40,108 nucleotides of DNA from Anaerolineaceae bacterium (GCA_009772985.1 WOUS01000012.1:1-40108), one strand, 5' to 3'. Positions 7,741 through 16,585 are shown, counted from the first letter of the stretch. Translations and numbers: made by a program. The notes: a model not told the origin generated them from the sequence alone.

Positions 7741-8739
7741 TCATTCAGATTCGAAGGGGACGCCGAGCGAGGCCGGCGGCGAGGCGCGCATGGCGCGCAG
7801 CAAGCGTGTGGTGACATGCCGCAAGCCCTCCGGCATGGCCGCCAACATGCGTTCCACCCACTCGGCATTACTGATGTTGACCAGCAGGAGGGTCAGGATC
7901 ATGAGCGGGAACGGAGCGACCTGCAGGACCTGGGACGGGATGCCCGGCAGGACCGGCTGGAGCACCAGTCCGAGCCATTGCAGGAGCGAGAACAGGTACG
8001 CGCCGAAGGCCGCCCGCAGCGGGTTCCAGCCGCCGAAGATGGTGATGGAGAGGGCGATCCAGCCGAAGCCGTCCAGTCCGGATTGGTAGCCCATCCAGCC
8101 GGCCTTGACGTTCAGGGAATAGGCCGGGCCGGCGAGGCCGATGACCGCCCCGCCGATGATGGTGTAGACGTAGCGCATCAGGTTGACGTTCGCGCCGCGC
8201 ACGAAGGCCGCGGCCGGGCGTTCGCCGATGCCCCGCAGCATGAGGCCGGGCCGGGTGCGGAAGATCCACAGCCAGACCAGGAAAATGATGGCGAAACTCA
8301 GGTAGGTCAGCACATCCTGGCGGAAGAACAGCGGCCCCAACACCGGGATGTCTTTCAGGAATGGGATGGGCAGGGCTGCCAGGCGCGGGCCGGAGATGTT
8401 CATGTAGGGCGTGCCGAGGAAATAGGACAGGTCGCGGCCCAGGAGCGCCAGCACGAACCCGACCGCCACCTGGCTCTGTCGGAGGGTGATGCTGCTGAAC
8501 GCGACGATCAACGCCACCAGCGCGCCGACGAGCATCCCCATCAGGAATCCGAGCAGCAGGCTCCCGGTCTCGCAGGCGACGGCAAAACCGCCGATGGCCG
8601 AGAGCAGGATGGTGCCGTTGAGCGACAGGTTGATGATGCCGGCGCGTTCGGTGATCGTCTCGCCGATCACGGCAAACAGGATCGGCGCGGCCAGCGCCAG
8701 CACCCCGGCCAGGCCGACCAAAATGGTATTGGTATCCAT
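7741..8739 (-). CDS. nucleoside-type ABC transporter permease (NupQ-like)
   Basis: 332 residues, BPD_transp_2 family, about eight to ten membrane helices. It opens with LAAPILFAVIGETITERAGIINLSLNGTILLSAIGGF, the usual start of the second permease in BMP/nucleoside importers; GGWNPLRAAFGAYLFSLLQW is also typical. It is the last gene of the importer operon (BMP protein, ATPase, permease, permease), 2 bp after the stop of the preceding permease. Families known to work this way (RnsBACD, NupNOPQ, PnrA systems) carry purine or pyrimidine nucleosides; that substrate is assigned by family and by the purine genes upstream. Confidence 0.88.
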   Translation of the reverse strand: MDTNTILVGLAGVLALAAPILFAVIGETITERAGIINLSLNGTILLSAIGGFAVACETGSLLLGFLMGMLVGALVALIVAFSSITLRQSQVAVGFVLALLGRDLSYFLGTPYMNISGPRLAALPIPFLKDIPVLGPLFFRQDVLTYLSFAIIFLVWLWIFRTRPGLMLRGIGERPAAAFVRGANVNLMRYVYTIIGGAVIGLAGPAYSLNVKAGWMGYQSGLDGFGWIALSITIFGGWNPLRAAFGAYLFSLLQWLGLVLQPVLPGIPSQVLQVAPFPLMILTLLLVNISNAEWVERMLAAMPEGLRHVTTRLLRAMRASPPASLGVPFESE

Positions 8740-8741
8740 CG

Positions 8742-9827
8742 CTATTTCACCTGCTTGTTTCTGATTTCAGATTCGCTGGGCTCCGCTTTCCGTGCCGTTC
8801 CCAGAAAACGCTGGCGGGCGCCTTCCCCGAGCAGCACCAGCAGGACCAGCAGGCTCTGCAGGACGCCCGCGAACGAAGAATCCATCTTGTAGTTGATCTG
8901 CAGTTGCACGCTGCCGGTGTTCAGCGCGACGAAGAAGAACGCCACCGGCGCGGCCCAGAGGGCCTGGTAATTGACCAGCATCGCCACCAGCAGGCCGAGG
9001 AATCCGTAACCGTTCGAGATATTCGGCAGGAGGTTGTGCCGCAGTCCCACCACCTGGATGGCGCCGGCCAGCCCGGCCAGCGCCCCGCACAGCAGGAAGG
9101 CGAACATGCTGTATTGCCAGGTTGGCACGCCCAGCAGGAAAGCCGCTTTCGGATTCTTGCCGACCGCCTTCAATCGCAGGCCGAAATGCGTGCCGCGCAG
9201 GAGCAGGTAGACCGCCGCGATCGCCAGGATGGACAGCCCCAGCGCCCACAGGCTCAGGCTGGTGCCAGGCAGGGTCGGCAGCCATAATTCCCGCTCGAAC
9301 GGCTTGGTGCCGGACATGGAGGCCACGCCGGGGCGCGCCCAGGGCCCGAAGACCAGGTAGATCGTCAGCGCGGTGGCGACAAAGTTCAAGCCCAGGCCGC
9401 CGAAGATCTCGTTCACGCCGCCGAATACTTTCAGCGCCCCCGCCAGGGCGGCCCACAGCGCCCCGCCGATGATCCCGGCCAGGATGCCGAGGATGATGAT
9501 CAGCGCAGGCGGGAGGCTCGTGTCCTGGAGCAGGAGCATCATCCCGGTAGTGAAGATGGCGCCCACCCCCATCTGTCCTTCCACGCCGATATTCCACAGT
9601 CCGGCCGAGAAGGTGATCAGCACGCCCGCCGTCGTTAACAGCAGCGGCGACCAGGAGATCAGGATGGTCACGATGCTGTCCCAGGAACCGAAAGCGCCCT
9701 TGAGCATGCTCCAGTAGGCCTGGAACGGCGGCGCCCCGGCGGCGGCAAGGATGCCCGTTGTAACCAGCATCGCCACGAGCAGCGCGCCAGCCTGAAAACC
9801 GAGATTGACCCAGATGTTTTTCTTCAT
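8742..9827 (-). CDS. nucleoside-type ABC transporter permease (NupP-like)
   Basis: 361 residues, first permease of the importer. N-terminal helix GFQAGALLVAMLVTTGILAAAG; the motif GLWNIGVEGQMGVGAIFTTGM (about residues 75-95) is the conserved 'NIGVEGQ' turn; GGVNEIFGGLGLNFVATALTIYLV and NPKAAFLLGV are typical of the NupP/RnsC branch, whose extracytoplasmic insert is longer than that of the partner permease. ATGA overlap with the ATPase gene upstream indicates coupled translation. Confidence 0.88.
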   Translation of the reverse strand: MKKNIWVNLGFQAGALLVAMLVTTGILAAAGAPPFQAYWSMLKGAFGSWDSIVTILISWSPLLLTTAGVLITFSAGLWNIGVEGQMGVGAIFTTGMMLLLQDTSLPPALIIILGILAGIIGGALWAALAGALKVFGGVNEIFGGLGLNFVATALTIYLVFGPWARPGVASMSGTKPFERELWLPTLPGTSLSLWALGLSILAIAAVYLLLRGTHFGLRLKAVGKNPKAAFLLGVPTWQYSMFAFLLCGALAGLAGAIQVVGLRHNLLPNISNGYGFLGLLVAMLVNYQALWAAPVAFFFVALNTGSVQLQINYKMDSSFAGVLQSLLVLLVLLGEGARQRFLGTARKAEPSESEIRNKQVK

Positions 9828-11314
9828 GCGCTCTTCCCTGTCGTGAATTCATCCCAACCCTTGCCGCCGATCAACTGGCCGAGTTTGTCCGTCTTCAACA
9901 TGGAGGCATCCAGCGGGGGCGTGACCCGGCCGCTGAAGAAGACCAGCACCCGGTCGCTGTATTGCAGGATTTCATCCAGGTCCGAAGACATGAAAATAAT
10001 GGACGTGCCTTGTTTACAGCGTTCCTTCAATTTCGACCAGATGTAGATCGTGGATTCGATGTCCAGCCCGCGCGTCGGGTGCTCCAGCAGGAGCAGCGCC
10101 AGCGGGTCCCGGAGCAGGGCCAGCAGGGCGCGCTGCTGGTTGCCGCCCGAAAGCGACTCCACCGTGCTGGCCGGCGTGCCTTTGACGTTAAACCCGGCGA
10201 TCCGCTCGCGGGCCAGGGCCCCGCCCTGTTCCCAGTTGATGAAAAAGCCGTCGGGCGGCTCGGAAAGGACAAAATGCTCGGTCAGGTTCAGGCCGGAAAC
10301 CAGCCCCTCTTCGAGACGCGCGGCGGGCAGGAACGCCACGCCGTTCCGCTTGAAGGCATGATAGGATTTGCCGGTCAGGTCTTTCCCGCCAGCCAGGATA
10401 CGTCCGCCCACCGTCCGCACCATGCCGGAGACGGCGCGCAGGAAGAGTCCCTGGCCGGAACCTTCCATCCCGGCCAGCCCGATGACCTCGCCCCGGCACA
10501 CGTCCAGCGAAACGTCCCGGACCTTGAGCCGGTAGTCCTCCACCGACAGGTTGTCCAGGATGAGCGTCGAGCCGCCGCCCGCGCACGGATTGCGCTCGCC
10601 AGCCGAGATGCTCTTGCCGAACATCATCTCGACCAGATTCTTCGTGGTGTAGGGCGGCTGCGCCTCGCCGACCAAGTATCCCTGCCGGAGGACCGCCACG
10701 CGGTGGCACAGTCCCTCCACGTCTTCCAATTTGTGAGAGACAAACAAAATGGTCTTGCCCTGTTCCGCCAGCAGGCGCAGGGCAGCGAACAGTTTCTCCT
10801 TCTGCGCGGCGCTGATGCCGGTGGTCGGTTCGTCGAAGATAAGCGCACGCGCCCCCAGCCACAGCAGGCGCAGGATCTCCAACTGCTGGCGCTCGCCGAC
10901 CGTCAGCGCGTCCACGTAGGAGTCGGGGTTGAGGGAAAAGCCGAACTGTTCGGCCAGCCGCTTGAAGTCGCGCGCCGCTTCGGCCTGGCCGGGCAGCAAT
11001 CCGCCCTTCCGGCCGAGGATGAAGTTGTCAATCACCCGCATGGGAGGGAAGTCCAGCGGGTCCTGGTGCAGCATCCCCACGCCGCAGCGGATGGCGTCGG
11101 CCGGGGAATGAATGCTCACCGGGCGGCCATCCAGGATGATCCCGCCCGAATCGGCTCGCATGAAGCCGGATAATATCTTCATCAGGGTGCTTTTGCCCGC
11201 GCCGTTCTCGCCGAGGATGCCCTGGATCGTCCCGGCCGGGACGCGCAGGGTGATGCCCACGTTGGCGCGCACCGCGCCGAAGGTTTTGTAAATGTCTCGC
11301 AGTTCAACGTCCAT
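9824..11314 (-). CDS. two-domain ABC ATPase of nucleoside/sugar importer (NupO-like)
   Basis: 496 residues with two fused nucleotide-binding domains. Domain 1 has Walker A GENGAGKST, signature LTVGERQQLEIL and Walker B ALIFDEPTTGI with switch His in FVSHK. Domain 2 has a degenerate Walker A (GMEGSGQG, without the Lys), signature LSGGNQQR and LLLLEHPTRGLD, where His replaces the catalytic Glu-flanking residues. This one-active, one-degenerate arrangement is normal in BMP-type and sugar importers. The start has AGGGAAA 7 nt upstream. A strong hairpin at 11489-11514 separates it from the binding-protein gene. Confidence 0.9.
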   Translation of the reverse strand: MDVELRDIYKTFGAVRANVGITLRVPAGTIQGILGENGAGKSTLMKILSGFMRADSGGIILDGRPVSIHSPADAIRCGVGMLHQDPLDFPPMRVIDNFILGRKGGLLPGQAEAARDFKRLAEQFGFSLNPDSYVDALTVGERQQLEILRLLWLGARALIFDEPTTGISAAQKEKLFAALRLLAEQGKTILFVSHKLEDVEGLCHRVAVLRQGYLVGEAQPPYTTKNLVEMMFGKSISAGERNPCAGGGSTLILDNLSVEDYRLKVRDVSLDVCRGEVIGLAGMEGSGQGLFLRAVSGMVRTVGGRILAGGKDLTGKSYHAFKRNGVAFLPAARLEEGLVSGLNLTEHFVLSEPPDGFFINWEQGGALARERIAGFNVKGTPASTVESLSGGNQQRALLALLRDPLALLLLEHPTRGLDIESTIYIWSKLKERCKQGTSIIFMSSDLDEILQYSDRVLVFFSGRVTPPLDASMLKTDKLGQLIGGKGWDEFTTGKSA

Positions 11315-11339
11315 GCAGTTTCCCTAAAGAATAATGGCT

Positions 11340-11456
11340 CTCTGGGAATCGCCGTGATGTAGGGGCAGACCTGGGTGTCTGCCCGGGCGAACACGCAGGT
11401 TCGCCCCTACATGTGGGGGTGTGTCACGGCAACGGTGTGTCACGGCAACTCCCAAA
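11340..11456. repeat. dispersed palindromic repeat, copy 2, with inserted hairpins
   Basis: The first 26 bases repeat 4137-4162 exactly. Copy 2 then carries two extra hairpins (GGGCAGAC/GTCTGCCC and GGGCGAAC/GTTCGCCC), closed by ATGTAGGGGC (11357-11366) with GCCCCTACAT (11403-11412). The closing arm GTGTCACGGCAA occurs twice before CTCCC. Nothing else is seen in this part of the spacer. Confidence 0.85.
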
Positions 11457-11488
11457 AAACCAGAATAATTCCTGCGCCGATAAGTAAG

Positions 11489-11514
11489 AGGGGGAAGGCC
11501 AATGCCTTCCCCCT
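11489..11514 (-). terminator. strong hairpin between binding-protein and ATPase genes
   Basis: AGGGGGAAGGC (11489-11499), CAAT, GCCTTCCCCCT (11504-11514), a perfect 11-bp stem 16 bp after the BMP stop. The minus strand continues CTTACTTATC with no long T-run, so partial termination or 3'-end protection fits better than full termination; such hairpins raise binding protein over transporter. Confidence 0.65.
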
Positions 11515-11529
11515 GGCGTACCAACGAAC

Positions 11530-12747
11530 TTACTCGGAAACGCTCTGGCCTTCCATGCCTTCGAGCAATTGCGGCAGGTACCAGATCTGCTGGTCGGTGG
11601 CAATGACGCCGTCGGCCAGGTAGACAACGCCGTCCTGCAGGTTGATGGGACCGACCCACAGGTTCAGGCCGCCGGCCAGGTCAGCGATGAACTGGTCGAG
11701 TTGCGTGGACGCATCCGCGCCCAGCGCCGCGCCCTTCACGAAGCCGACCGCGCTGGTGTCGGGATTGTTGATGTTCGCCCAATCCGGCCCGTTCCACTGG
11801 AACTCGCTGGTCCAGTCGCCGGTCTGGGCGGTTTTGATGGTGGCCGCGTAGGCGGGGCCCCAGTTGAAGTACGGGACGCCGAGGCAGACGCCCGGAGCCG
11901 TATCGCAAGCGCCCTGGTAATCATAGGGGATGGCCCAAACGGGCGTGCCGGCGTCGCTGTATTTCTTGGCCTCGGTGATGGCCTCGGTGGTGTCAATGCC
12001 GGAGATGACCACATCGTAGCCGCTGTTGAAGAAATCGTCAGCGACCTGGGTCGGGTCGGAGGTCACGCCGGGGATGTTGAACCAGAAGCCGATCCAGGTG
12101 ACCTTGAACTCCAGGGCAGCCGGGTCGTTGCCAGCCTGCGCCCAGCAGTACTTGGCGCCCAGGTAGGCCGAGGAGGCCAGGCGGCGGGTCTCGTCATTGA
12201 TCAGCGGCCCAAGGTAGCCGATCTTGCCAGTCTGGCTGGTGAGGGCGGCCGTGCAGCCGGCGATCATCTTGCCGTATTCCATGCGGCCCATGATGTTGGT
12301 CATGTTCTCCATGGCGATATAGGCATTGCCATCCGCCCAGACCTGGTCGCCGGAAGCCATGATGACGTAGATGTCCGGGTGATCCTGGGCAAACTTGGTG
12401 GCCTCATCCTTCATGTCATCCGAGTTGAAGATGATCAGTTTGGCGCCCTGCGCCACCAGTTGTTCGGCCAGTTGCGAGGTGGTTGTGCCGGGATAGGCGG
12501 GCGAACCGGAATACACGTTCTCCAGATAGATCATCTTCGCGCCGGGGATCTGCTGTTCGACATAGAGACCGGCATCGTAGTGCGCCTGGGTCCAGCCGTG
12601 ATCGTTGTGCGGGCCGACCAGGATCATGCCGAAGGTGAACTCGTCGCCGAGCGGGGCCAGTTGCGAGCCGCCGCCCCCGCCGCAGGCCGAAAGGACCAGG
12701 ATCGCGGCGATGCTCAGGAAGGCGATTTTTGCAAGTATTTTACGCAT
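11530..12747 (-). CDS. BMP-family nucleoside-binding lipoprotein
   Basis: Substrate-binding lipoprotein of the importer. Signal peptide MRKILAKIAFLSIAAILVLS with lipobox LSAC (lipidated Cys22), then a Gly-rich linker. The BMP/PnrA fold shows in FGMILVGPHNDHGWTQAHYDAG (about 37-58), the LIIFNSDD strand, GYLGPLINDE and DVVISGIDTTEA. 405 residues, somewhat longer than usual (about 350). An in-frame extension of 20 residues exists, but GGAGGAG sits 6 nt from the chosen ATG and only that start gives a signal peptide. First gene of the importer operon, downstream of a probable extended -10 promoter and a GntR-type operator. Confidence 0.9.
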   Translation of the reverse strand: MRKILAKIAFLSIAAILVLSACGGGGGSQLAPLGDEFTFGMILVGPHNDHGWTQAHYDAGLYVEQQIPGAKMIYLENVYSGSPAYPGTTTSQLAEQLVAQGAKLIIFNSDDMKDEATKFAQDHPDIYVIMASGDQVWADGNAYIAMENMTNIMGRMEYGKMIAGCTAALTSQTGKIGYLGPLINDETRRLASSAYLGAKYCWAQAGNDPAALEFKVTWIGFWFNIPGVTSDPTQVADDFFNSGYDVVISGIDTTEAITEAKKYSDAGTPVWAIPYDYQGACDTAPGVCLGVPYFNWGPAYAATIKTAQTGDWTSEFQWNGPDWANINNPDTSAVGFVKGAALGADASTQLDQFIADLAGGLNLWVGPINLQDGVVYLADGVIATDQQIWYLPQLLEGMEGQSVSE

Positions 12748-12846
12748 AGGATACTCCTCCAGAAGAATACGAAATGGATAGGGTGAAATGGCGCTTACCG
12801 TTGACACAATGAGCGGGTCCCCTTACACATCACCTCCTTCGAGTAA

Positions 12847-12862
12847 AGTTATCTATACAACT
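12847..12862. promoter_or_regulatory. candidate GntR/HutC-type operator in the BMP leader
   Basis: AGTTATCTATACAACT, an imperfect palindrome AGTTnTnTAnAnAACT. It fits the GntR-family core (T-n-TA-n-A inside GT/AC-like arms) and resembles NagR/YvoA-type sites. It lies about 28-42 nt downstream of the predicted start, where a bound repressor would block elongation. The 19606-20325 regulator is the obvious candidate. Confidence 0.5.
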
Positions 12863-12895
12863 GTGATTGTACTCCATCACCAAACTTACGCTGTT

Positions 12896-12904
12896 ATTCT
12901 AACA
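12896..12904 (-). promoter_or_regulatory. extended -10 promoter of the importer operon
   Basis: TGTTAGAAT on the minus strand (TGn followed by TAGAAT) with a T-rich tract upstream and no good -35. It is the best sigma-70-type match in the 196-bp gap before the BMP gene. Confidence 0.45.
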
Positions 12905-12943
12905 TGCAGCCGCAACAAAAAATAGTAGCGTATATCAGGTTTT

Positions 12944-14944
12944 TCAAGGATAACAATTAGGTCTTTCGGCCAGCAGCAGCCGCGCGGCACGCCGCTCCGG
13001 CGTATCGGGGGTGGAAAGAACGATCCGGTCCCAGAGACGGCAGAGGAGCGGATCCAGGTACGGCGCGGCGCGCGACACATCGGCGGTGGCGGCCTGGGCG
13101 CGCATCCAGGCTCCGGTGTGGGCATAGGCCTCGATGAAGACGAGCCATTCCTGCTGCAACGCCGGGAAATATCCCTGCGACATGGCCTCGTCGCCCAGCG
13201 CAACCGCCTCCCGCCAGTTCCCCTGCTGGCGCGCCAGGTCGGCTTTCTCGAAATACCAGCACCAGCCATGCTCCGGCTCCGGGCCGTACAGCGCCGGTAA
13301 AAGCGGACTGCCCGCGGGCAGGATCACGTCTGTCTGCGAGAAGGAGGCGGCGGCGCGCAGGGTCGGGTGGATGACCGGGTTGACGGTATCCAGGTCCGGG
13401 TCGAGGACGCGCAGACAGCCGGGCGGCGAGTAGTCCAGCGCCAGCGACCGGGTTGTGTTCCCGTCGAACGTCCCGGCGTAAAAACTGTAATGGATGGGCA
13501 GTCCCGGCTCCAGCGCGGGCAAACTGCCGCCCAGCCGCGAGCGCGGGTGGAACAGCCAGTAGTCGGCGCGGTCGGACCGGTTGGCGGGCGCGTACGTCCA
13601 GTTCAGCGCGGCGCTCAGGGAATTGTCGGCGTAGTAGGTCAGGGCGCTGTCATTCAGAAAGACCAGCGTGCCAGGTTCGAGCGCCGGGACGCGCCAAGCC
13701 ATCTGCCAGAACAGGGCTTTCTGGAGTTCCCATTCGCGGGCATAGGCATCGGCCAGCGTCACCTGCCGCCCCGCCGCCAGGCCGACGAGGGCGGCCAGCA
13801 AGCCAACCTTCAGCGCCGGGACGGGGACGAACTCCAGCAGTCCCGCCGCGAGCAGGCTGACGCCGAGCATGAACGGCAGCGTGAATCGGTCGCTCGGAAA
13901 GTTCAGGGCGACATTGAACCGGATCAACCAGAACGGCCAGCCTGCCAGGAGCATGGCAATCACCCCAAGCCACACCGCCCGGGCCGCCCCGCTCCGGTCT
14001 GGACCGTGAGCCTGCTTGCGCGCGGCCAGCACGGTCAGCGCCCCAGCCAGCGCGACAACGGCCAGCCAGACACCGAAAACGCTCCCATCCCCCGCCGCGG
14101 GGAAGCGGAAGGCCTGTCCCCACGCCGCGCCGGTGACCAGCCACAGGCTCTTCAGGATGGATGCCCCAAGCGCGAGCAGGGCCGCGCCGGGGGCAGACTG
14201 CCAGGCGTCGAGCGCGGTCATCGCGTAGAGTTGGTTCGGGAACAGGAAGGCGCGGCCAAATGCCGCGGCCAGGAAAATGCCCAGGTACGGAAGGGACAGG
14301 CTCACGGTCCGGCGCAGACGCGGCTTCACTTCCGGGAGGCCGGTCCGCAGAGCAATCCAGGTGACGAACGGCCTCAACAATTCCAGCAGGAAGAAATATT
14401 CCAGCGCAAGTAAATTTGCGGCCGAGAGCAGCAGCGCCGCGGCCGTCAGCGGCCAAAAGAGGCGCGGGCGGCGCAATGACCAGACTGTGAAAAGGATGGA
14501 GAGGAGAAAAAAGGCCAGGATGGCCAGATAGTGGCTGTAGGTGTACGCGACGAACTGCTGGCTGAAGCCGGGATAGACGAGGAACAGCAGGCTGGCGGCG
14601 GCGGCGAGAAAGCCGCGCCCCGGCCACAGGCTGCGGACGAGCGCCCAGAGGGCGGCCGCCCCGGCCCAGCGCCAGAAGATGGCGAAGATGTGCCAGTAGG
14701 CCGGGACGGGCGGGAGGATGGCGGTGGTCAGTTGGAAGAACCAGCCCAGCGCCGGGCGGCTGATGTCGAAGCAGCGCGCCATGGCCTCCGCCCCCAGCCG
14801 GTAGCGGATCCAGACGGTGAGCAGGTCGTCCCAGGCGAAGCCCAGGCGCGGCAGGAACAGTCCGTACGCCAGCACGCTCACCGCCAGCAGGAGCGCGGGC
14901 GCGGCGGGAAAGACAGTCCGGGGCCGGTTCGGGCGAATGGGCAT
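12944..14944 (-). CDS. polytopic membrane protein, GT-C glycosyltransferase-like
   Basis: 666 residues. About the first 430 hold some ten to twelve membrane helices; the last ~200 form a soluble tail. The first external loop has RLGFAWDDLLTVWIRYRLG, an acidic DD pair placed as in lipid-linked-sugar GT-C enzymes (PMT/ArnT type), and VYPGFSQQFVAYTYSHYLAILAF is typical of this fold. The tail has LARQQGNWREAVALGDEAMSQGYFP, one TPR-like helical hairpin. The start chosen is the ATG at 14944; longer frames run into the carbamate kinase gene. GC-rich like its neighbours. Lies between the carbamate kinase gene and the importer promoter, with no evident role in purine use. Donor and acceptor unknown. 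Confidence 0.7.
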   Translation of the reverse strand: MPIRPNRPRTVFPAAPALLLAVSVLAYGLFLPRLGFAWDDLLTVWIRYRLGAEAMARCFDISRPALGWFFQLTTAILPPVPAYWHIFAIFWRWAGAAALWALVRSLWPGRGFLAAAASLLFLVYPGFSQQFVAYTYSHYLAILAFFLLSILFTVWSLRRPRLFWPLTAAALLLSAANLLALEYFFLLELLRPFVTWIALRTGLPEVKPRLRRTVSLSLPYLGIFLAAAFGRAFLFPNQLYAMTALDAWQSAPGAALLALGASILKSLWLVTGAAWGQAFRFPAAGDGSVFGVWLAVVALAGALTVLAARKQAHGPDRSGAARAVWLGVIAMLLAGWPFWLIRFNVALNFPSDRFTLPFMLGVSLLAAGLLEFVPVPALKVGLLAALVGLAAGRQVTLADAYAREWELQKALFWQMAWRVPALEPGTLVFLNDSALTYYADNSLSAALNWTYAPANRSDRADYWLFHPRSRLGGSLPALEPGLPIHYSFYAGTFDGNTTRSLALDYSPPGCLRVLDPDLDTVNPVIHPTLRAAASFSQTDVILPAGSPLLPALYGPEPEHGWCWYFEKADLARQQGNWREAVALGDEAMSQGYFPALQQEWLVFIEAYAHTGAWMRAQAATADVSRAAPYLDPLLCRLWDRIVLSTPDTPERRAARLLLAERPNCYP

Positions 14945-15008
14945 CGAAATCCGCTTTTGAAATTCAGGCGGAAGCCGCAATGGCCTCCGCCCGAATGGAC
15001 ACGAATAT

Positions 15009-15971
15009 TTACGGCACGATCCAGGTGCCGGTCTCGCCTTTGAGGGCGCGACCAATGTTTTCGGGGTTGGTGATGAGCGCCTGTTTGCCGCCGTTTTCCA
15101 GAAACCAGATGATGGCCTGGATCTTGGGGGCCATCGAACCTTTGGCGAAGTGCGTGCCTTCGGCCAGGTATTGCTTGGCTTCGGCCAGGGTCATCTTATC
15201 AATCCATTTCTGGTCGGGTTTGCCGAAGTTGAGCGCCACCTTCTCGACCGCGGTGGAGATAAGCAGCAGGTCGGCTTTGATCAGGCGGGCCAGCAGGCTG
15301 GAGGCGAAGTCCTTGTCAATGACCGCTGCCGTTCCAGCATACTCGCCCTCGCCTTTGTCAATCACCGGGATGCCGCCGCCTCCAACGGTGATGACCACCG
15401 TCCCGGCATTGATAAGGGTCTGGACCGATTCGAGTTCGACGACTTCCTTCGGGAGCGGCGAAGCGACCACGCGCCGCCAGCCGCGCCCGGCGTCTTCCAC
15501 CACGCTCCAGCCGAGGTCTTTTTCGCGGCGCCTGGCTTCAGCCTCGTCCATAAAACTGCCAATTGGCTTGGATGGGTTTTTAAAGGCAGCATCGTTTTTG
15601 TCCACCAGCACCTGGGTCACGACAGTGGCAACTGGCTTCTTGATGCCGCGTTTGAATAGTTCGTTCTGCAGAGTCTGCTGCAACGCGTACCCAATCGCGC
15701 CCTGGCTGTCTGCGCCGCACACTTCCAACGGGATTTCGTGCATGCCTTCCACTTTCGCGGCGATTTCGGACCGCCGCAGGATGAATCCAACCTGCGGGCC
15801 GTTGCCGTGACCGATGGCCACGTCCCAGCCCGCCTCGATCATGTCGGCGATGTGGTAAGTGGTCTCTTTAGCAGCCAGGTACTGGTCTTCGACCGTCTGG
15901 TGTTTGCCGTCTTTGATGAGTGAGTTGCCGCCGATGGCAACGACGGCGATTTTGCGGGATTTGCTTGTCAT
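15009..15971 (-). CDS. arcC: carbamate kinase (ArcC/YqeA type)
   Basis: Amino-acid-kinase-fold enzyme making ATP and carbamate from carbamoyl phosphate and ADP. 320 residues. IAVVAIGGNSLI (about 8-19), IGHGNGPQVG, ESVQTLINAGTVVITVGGGGIPVI, the DKDFASSLLA nucleotide loop and KGSMAPKIQAIIWFLENGG are all standard. AAGGAGT lies 6 nt before the ATG. It closes the purine run after two carbamoyltransferases, so it would convert their carbamoyl phosphate to ATP. The S23 module has been placed between it and the ygeW-like gene; the octamer array 16000-16063 ends about 30 bp upstream. Confidence 0.93.
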   Translation of the reverse strand: MTSKSRKIAVVAIGGNSLIKDGKHQTVEDQYLAAKETTYHIADMIEAGWDVAIGHGNGPQVGFILRRSEIAAKVEGMHEIPLEVCGADSQGAIGYALQQTLQNELFKRGIKKPVATVVTQVLVDKNDAAFKNPSKPIGSFMDEAEARRREKDLGWSVVEDAGRGWRRVVASPLPKEVVELESVQTLINAGTVVITVGGGGIPVIDKGEGEYAGTAAVIDKDFASSLLARLIKADLLLISTAVEKVALNFGKPDQKWIDKMTLAEAKQYLAEGTHFAKGSMAPKIQAIIWFLENGGKQALITNPENIGRALKGETGTWIVP

Positions 15972-15999
15972 TAGTACTCCTTGGTTTGATGATGTAAGC

Positions 16000-16063
16000 A
16001 GGTAAACAAGTAGACAAGTAGACAGGTAGACAAGTAGACAGGTGGACAGGTGGACAGATGAAC
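16000..16063. repeat. octamer array A (AAGTAGAC type, 8 units)
   Basis: Eight consecutive 8-bp units: AGGTAAAC, AAGTAGAC twice, AGGTAGAC, AAGTAGAC, AGGTGGAC twice, AGATGAAC. Plus orientation reads GTAGACAA. It lies between the S23 stop and the arcC start and is the inverse of array B. Confidence 0.9.
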
Positions 16064-16073
16064 GGAAGGAATG

Positions 16074-16568
16074 CTACTCCTCTACTTCGTTATCGCCCGG
16101 ATCATAGGGATCATAATCCGCTTGATCTTCGTGAATGGATTTATCTCCGAATTCTTGCGAACCGGTGCGCAGACGGCGTACATAAGCCATGTAACCATTG
16201 AGAGTCTGTTCTGTCTCACGGATAAGTTTGTAAAGTAACTCGAACTTCTTCTGGTCAATGTATTCGAGCACTTTTGCGTTGATAACATGCGAGAGCGTTT
16301 CGTTCAACTCGCCACGCGCAATGGAATATTTGTGCAGGCTGTCGAGATAGTGAAAGCGTCCATATCCTTCGGCAATGTTGGCCGTCACGCTTTTGGACGA
16401 GCGGCGGATTTGGGCGGCAAGATCATACTTTTCCTCAGGAGGCAGGCTTTTGACCATCTTGTGAACTTCGGCGACCACTTCCAGCGCGAGCTTATAGCAT
16501 TCCAGATCTTCGAACCCGCGCTTTCCCGGCACGCCAGGCGATTGATACAACACCTTCCGCTCACTCAT
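16074..16568 (-). CDS. four-helix-bundle protein, S23/IVP family
   Basis: 164 residues. The core GFEDLECYKLALEVVAEVHKMVKSLPPEEKYDLAAQIRRSSKSVTANIAEGYGR is the signature of the 23S rRNA intervening-sequence-protein family (TIGR02436-like), a four-helix bundle related to diversity-generating retroelement accessory protein Avd. Molecular role of the free-standing family is not established. It has its own AGGAGG. The acidic tail (about residue 145 on) is unrelated to the bundle. The gene is inserted between two genes of one pathway, in the same direction, and is bracketed by inverted octamer arrays A and B, which suggests a mobile or passenger status. Confidence 0.88.
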   Translation of the reverse strand: MSERKVLYQSPGVPGKRGFEDLECYKLALEVVAEVHKMVKSLPPEEKYDLAAQIRRSSKSVTANIAEGYGRFHYLDSLHKYSIARGELNETLSHVINAKVLEYIDQKKFELLYKLIRETEQTLNGYMAYVRRLRTGSQEFGDKSIHEDQADYDPYDPGDNEVEE

Positions 16569-16585
16569 ACCGCCTCCTTGTTTCC

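Noticed and set aside
7695..7868. N-terminal extension of threonine synthase
   Set aside because: The 58 extra residues overlap the permease gene and are Arg/Ala/Cys-rich; the ATG at 7694 gives the normal start.
12748..12807. Upstream start for the BMP lipoprotein
   Set aside because: It would bury the signal peptide and ignores the GGAGGAG in front of the ATG at 12747.
16000..16063. Possible CRISPR array
   Set aside because: Units are contiguous 8-mers with no spacers, and no cas genes are present.
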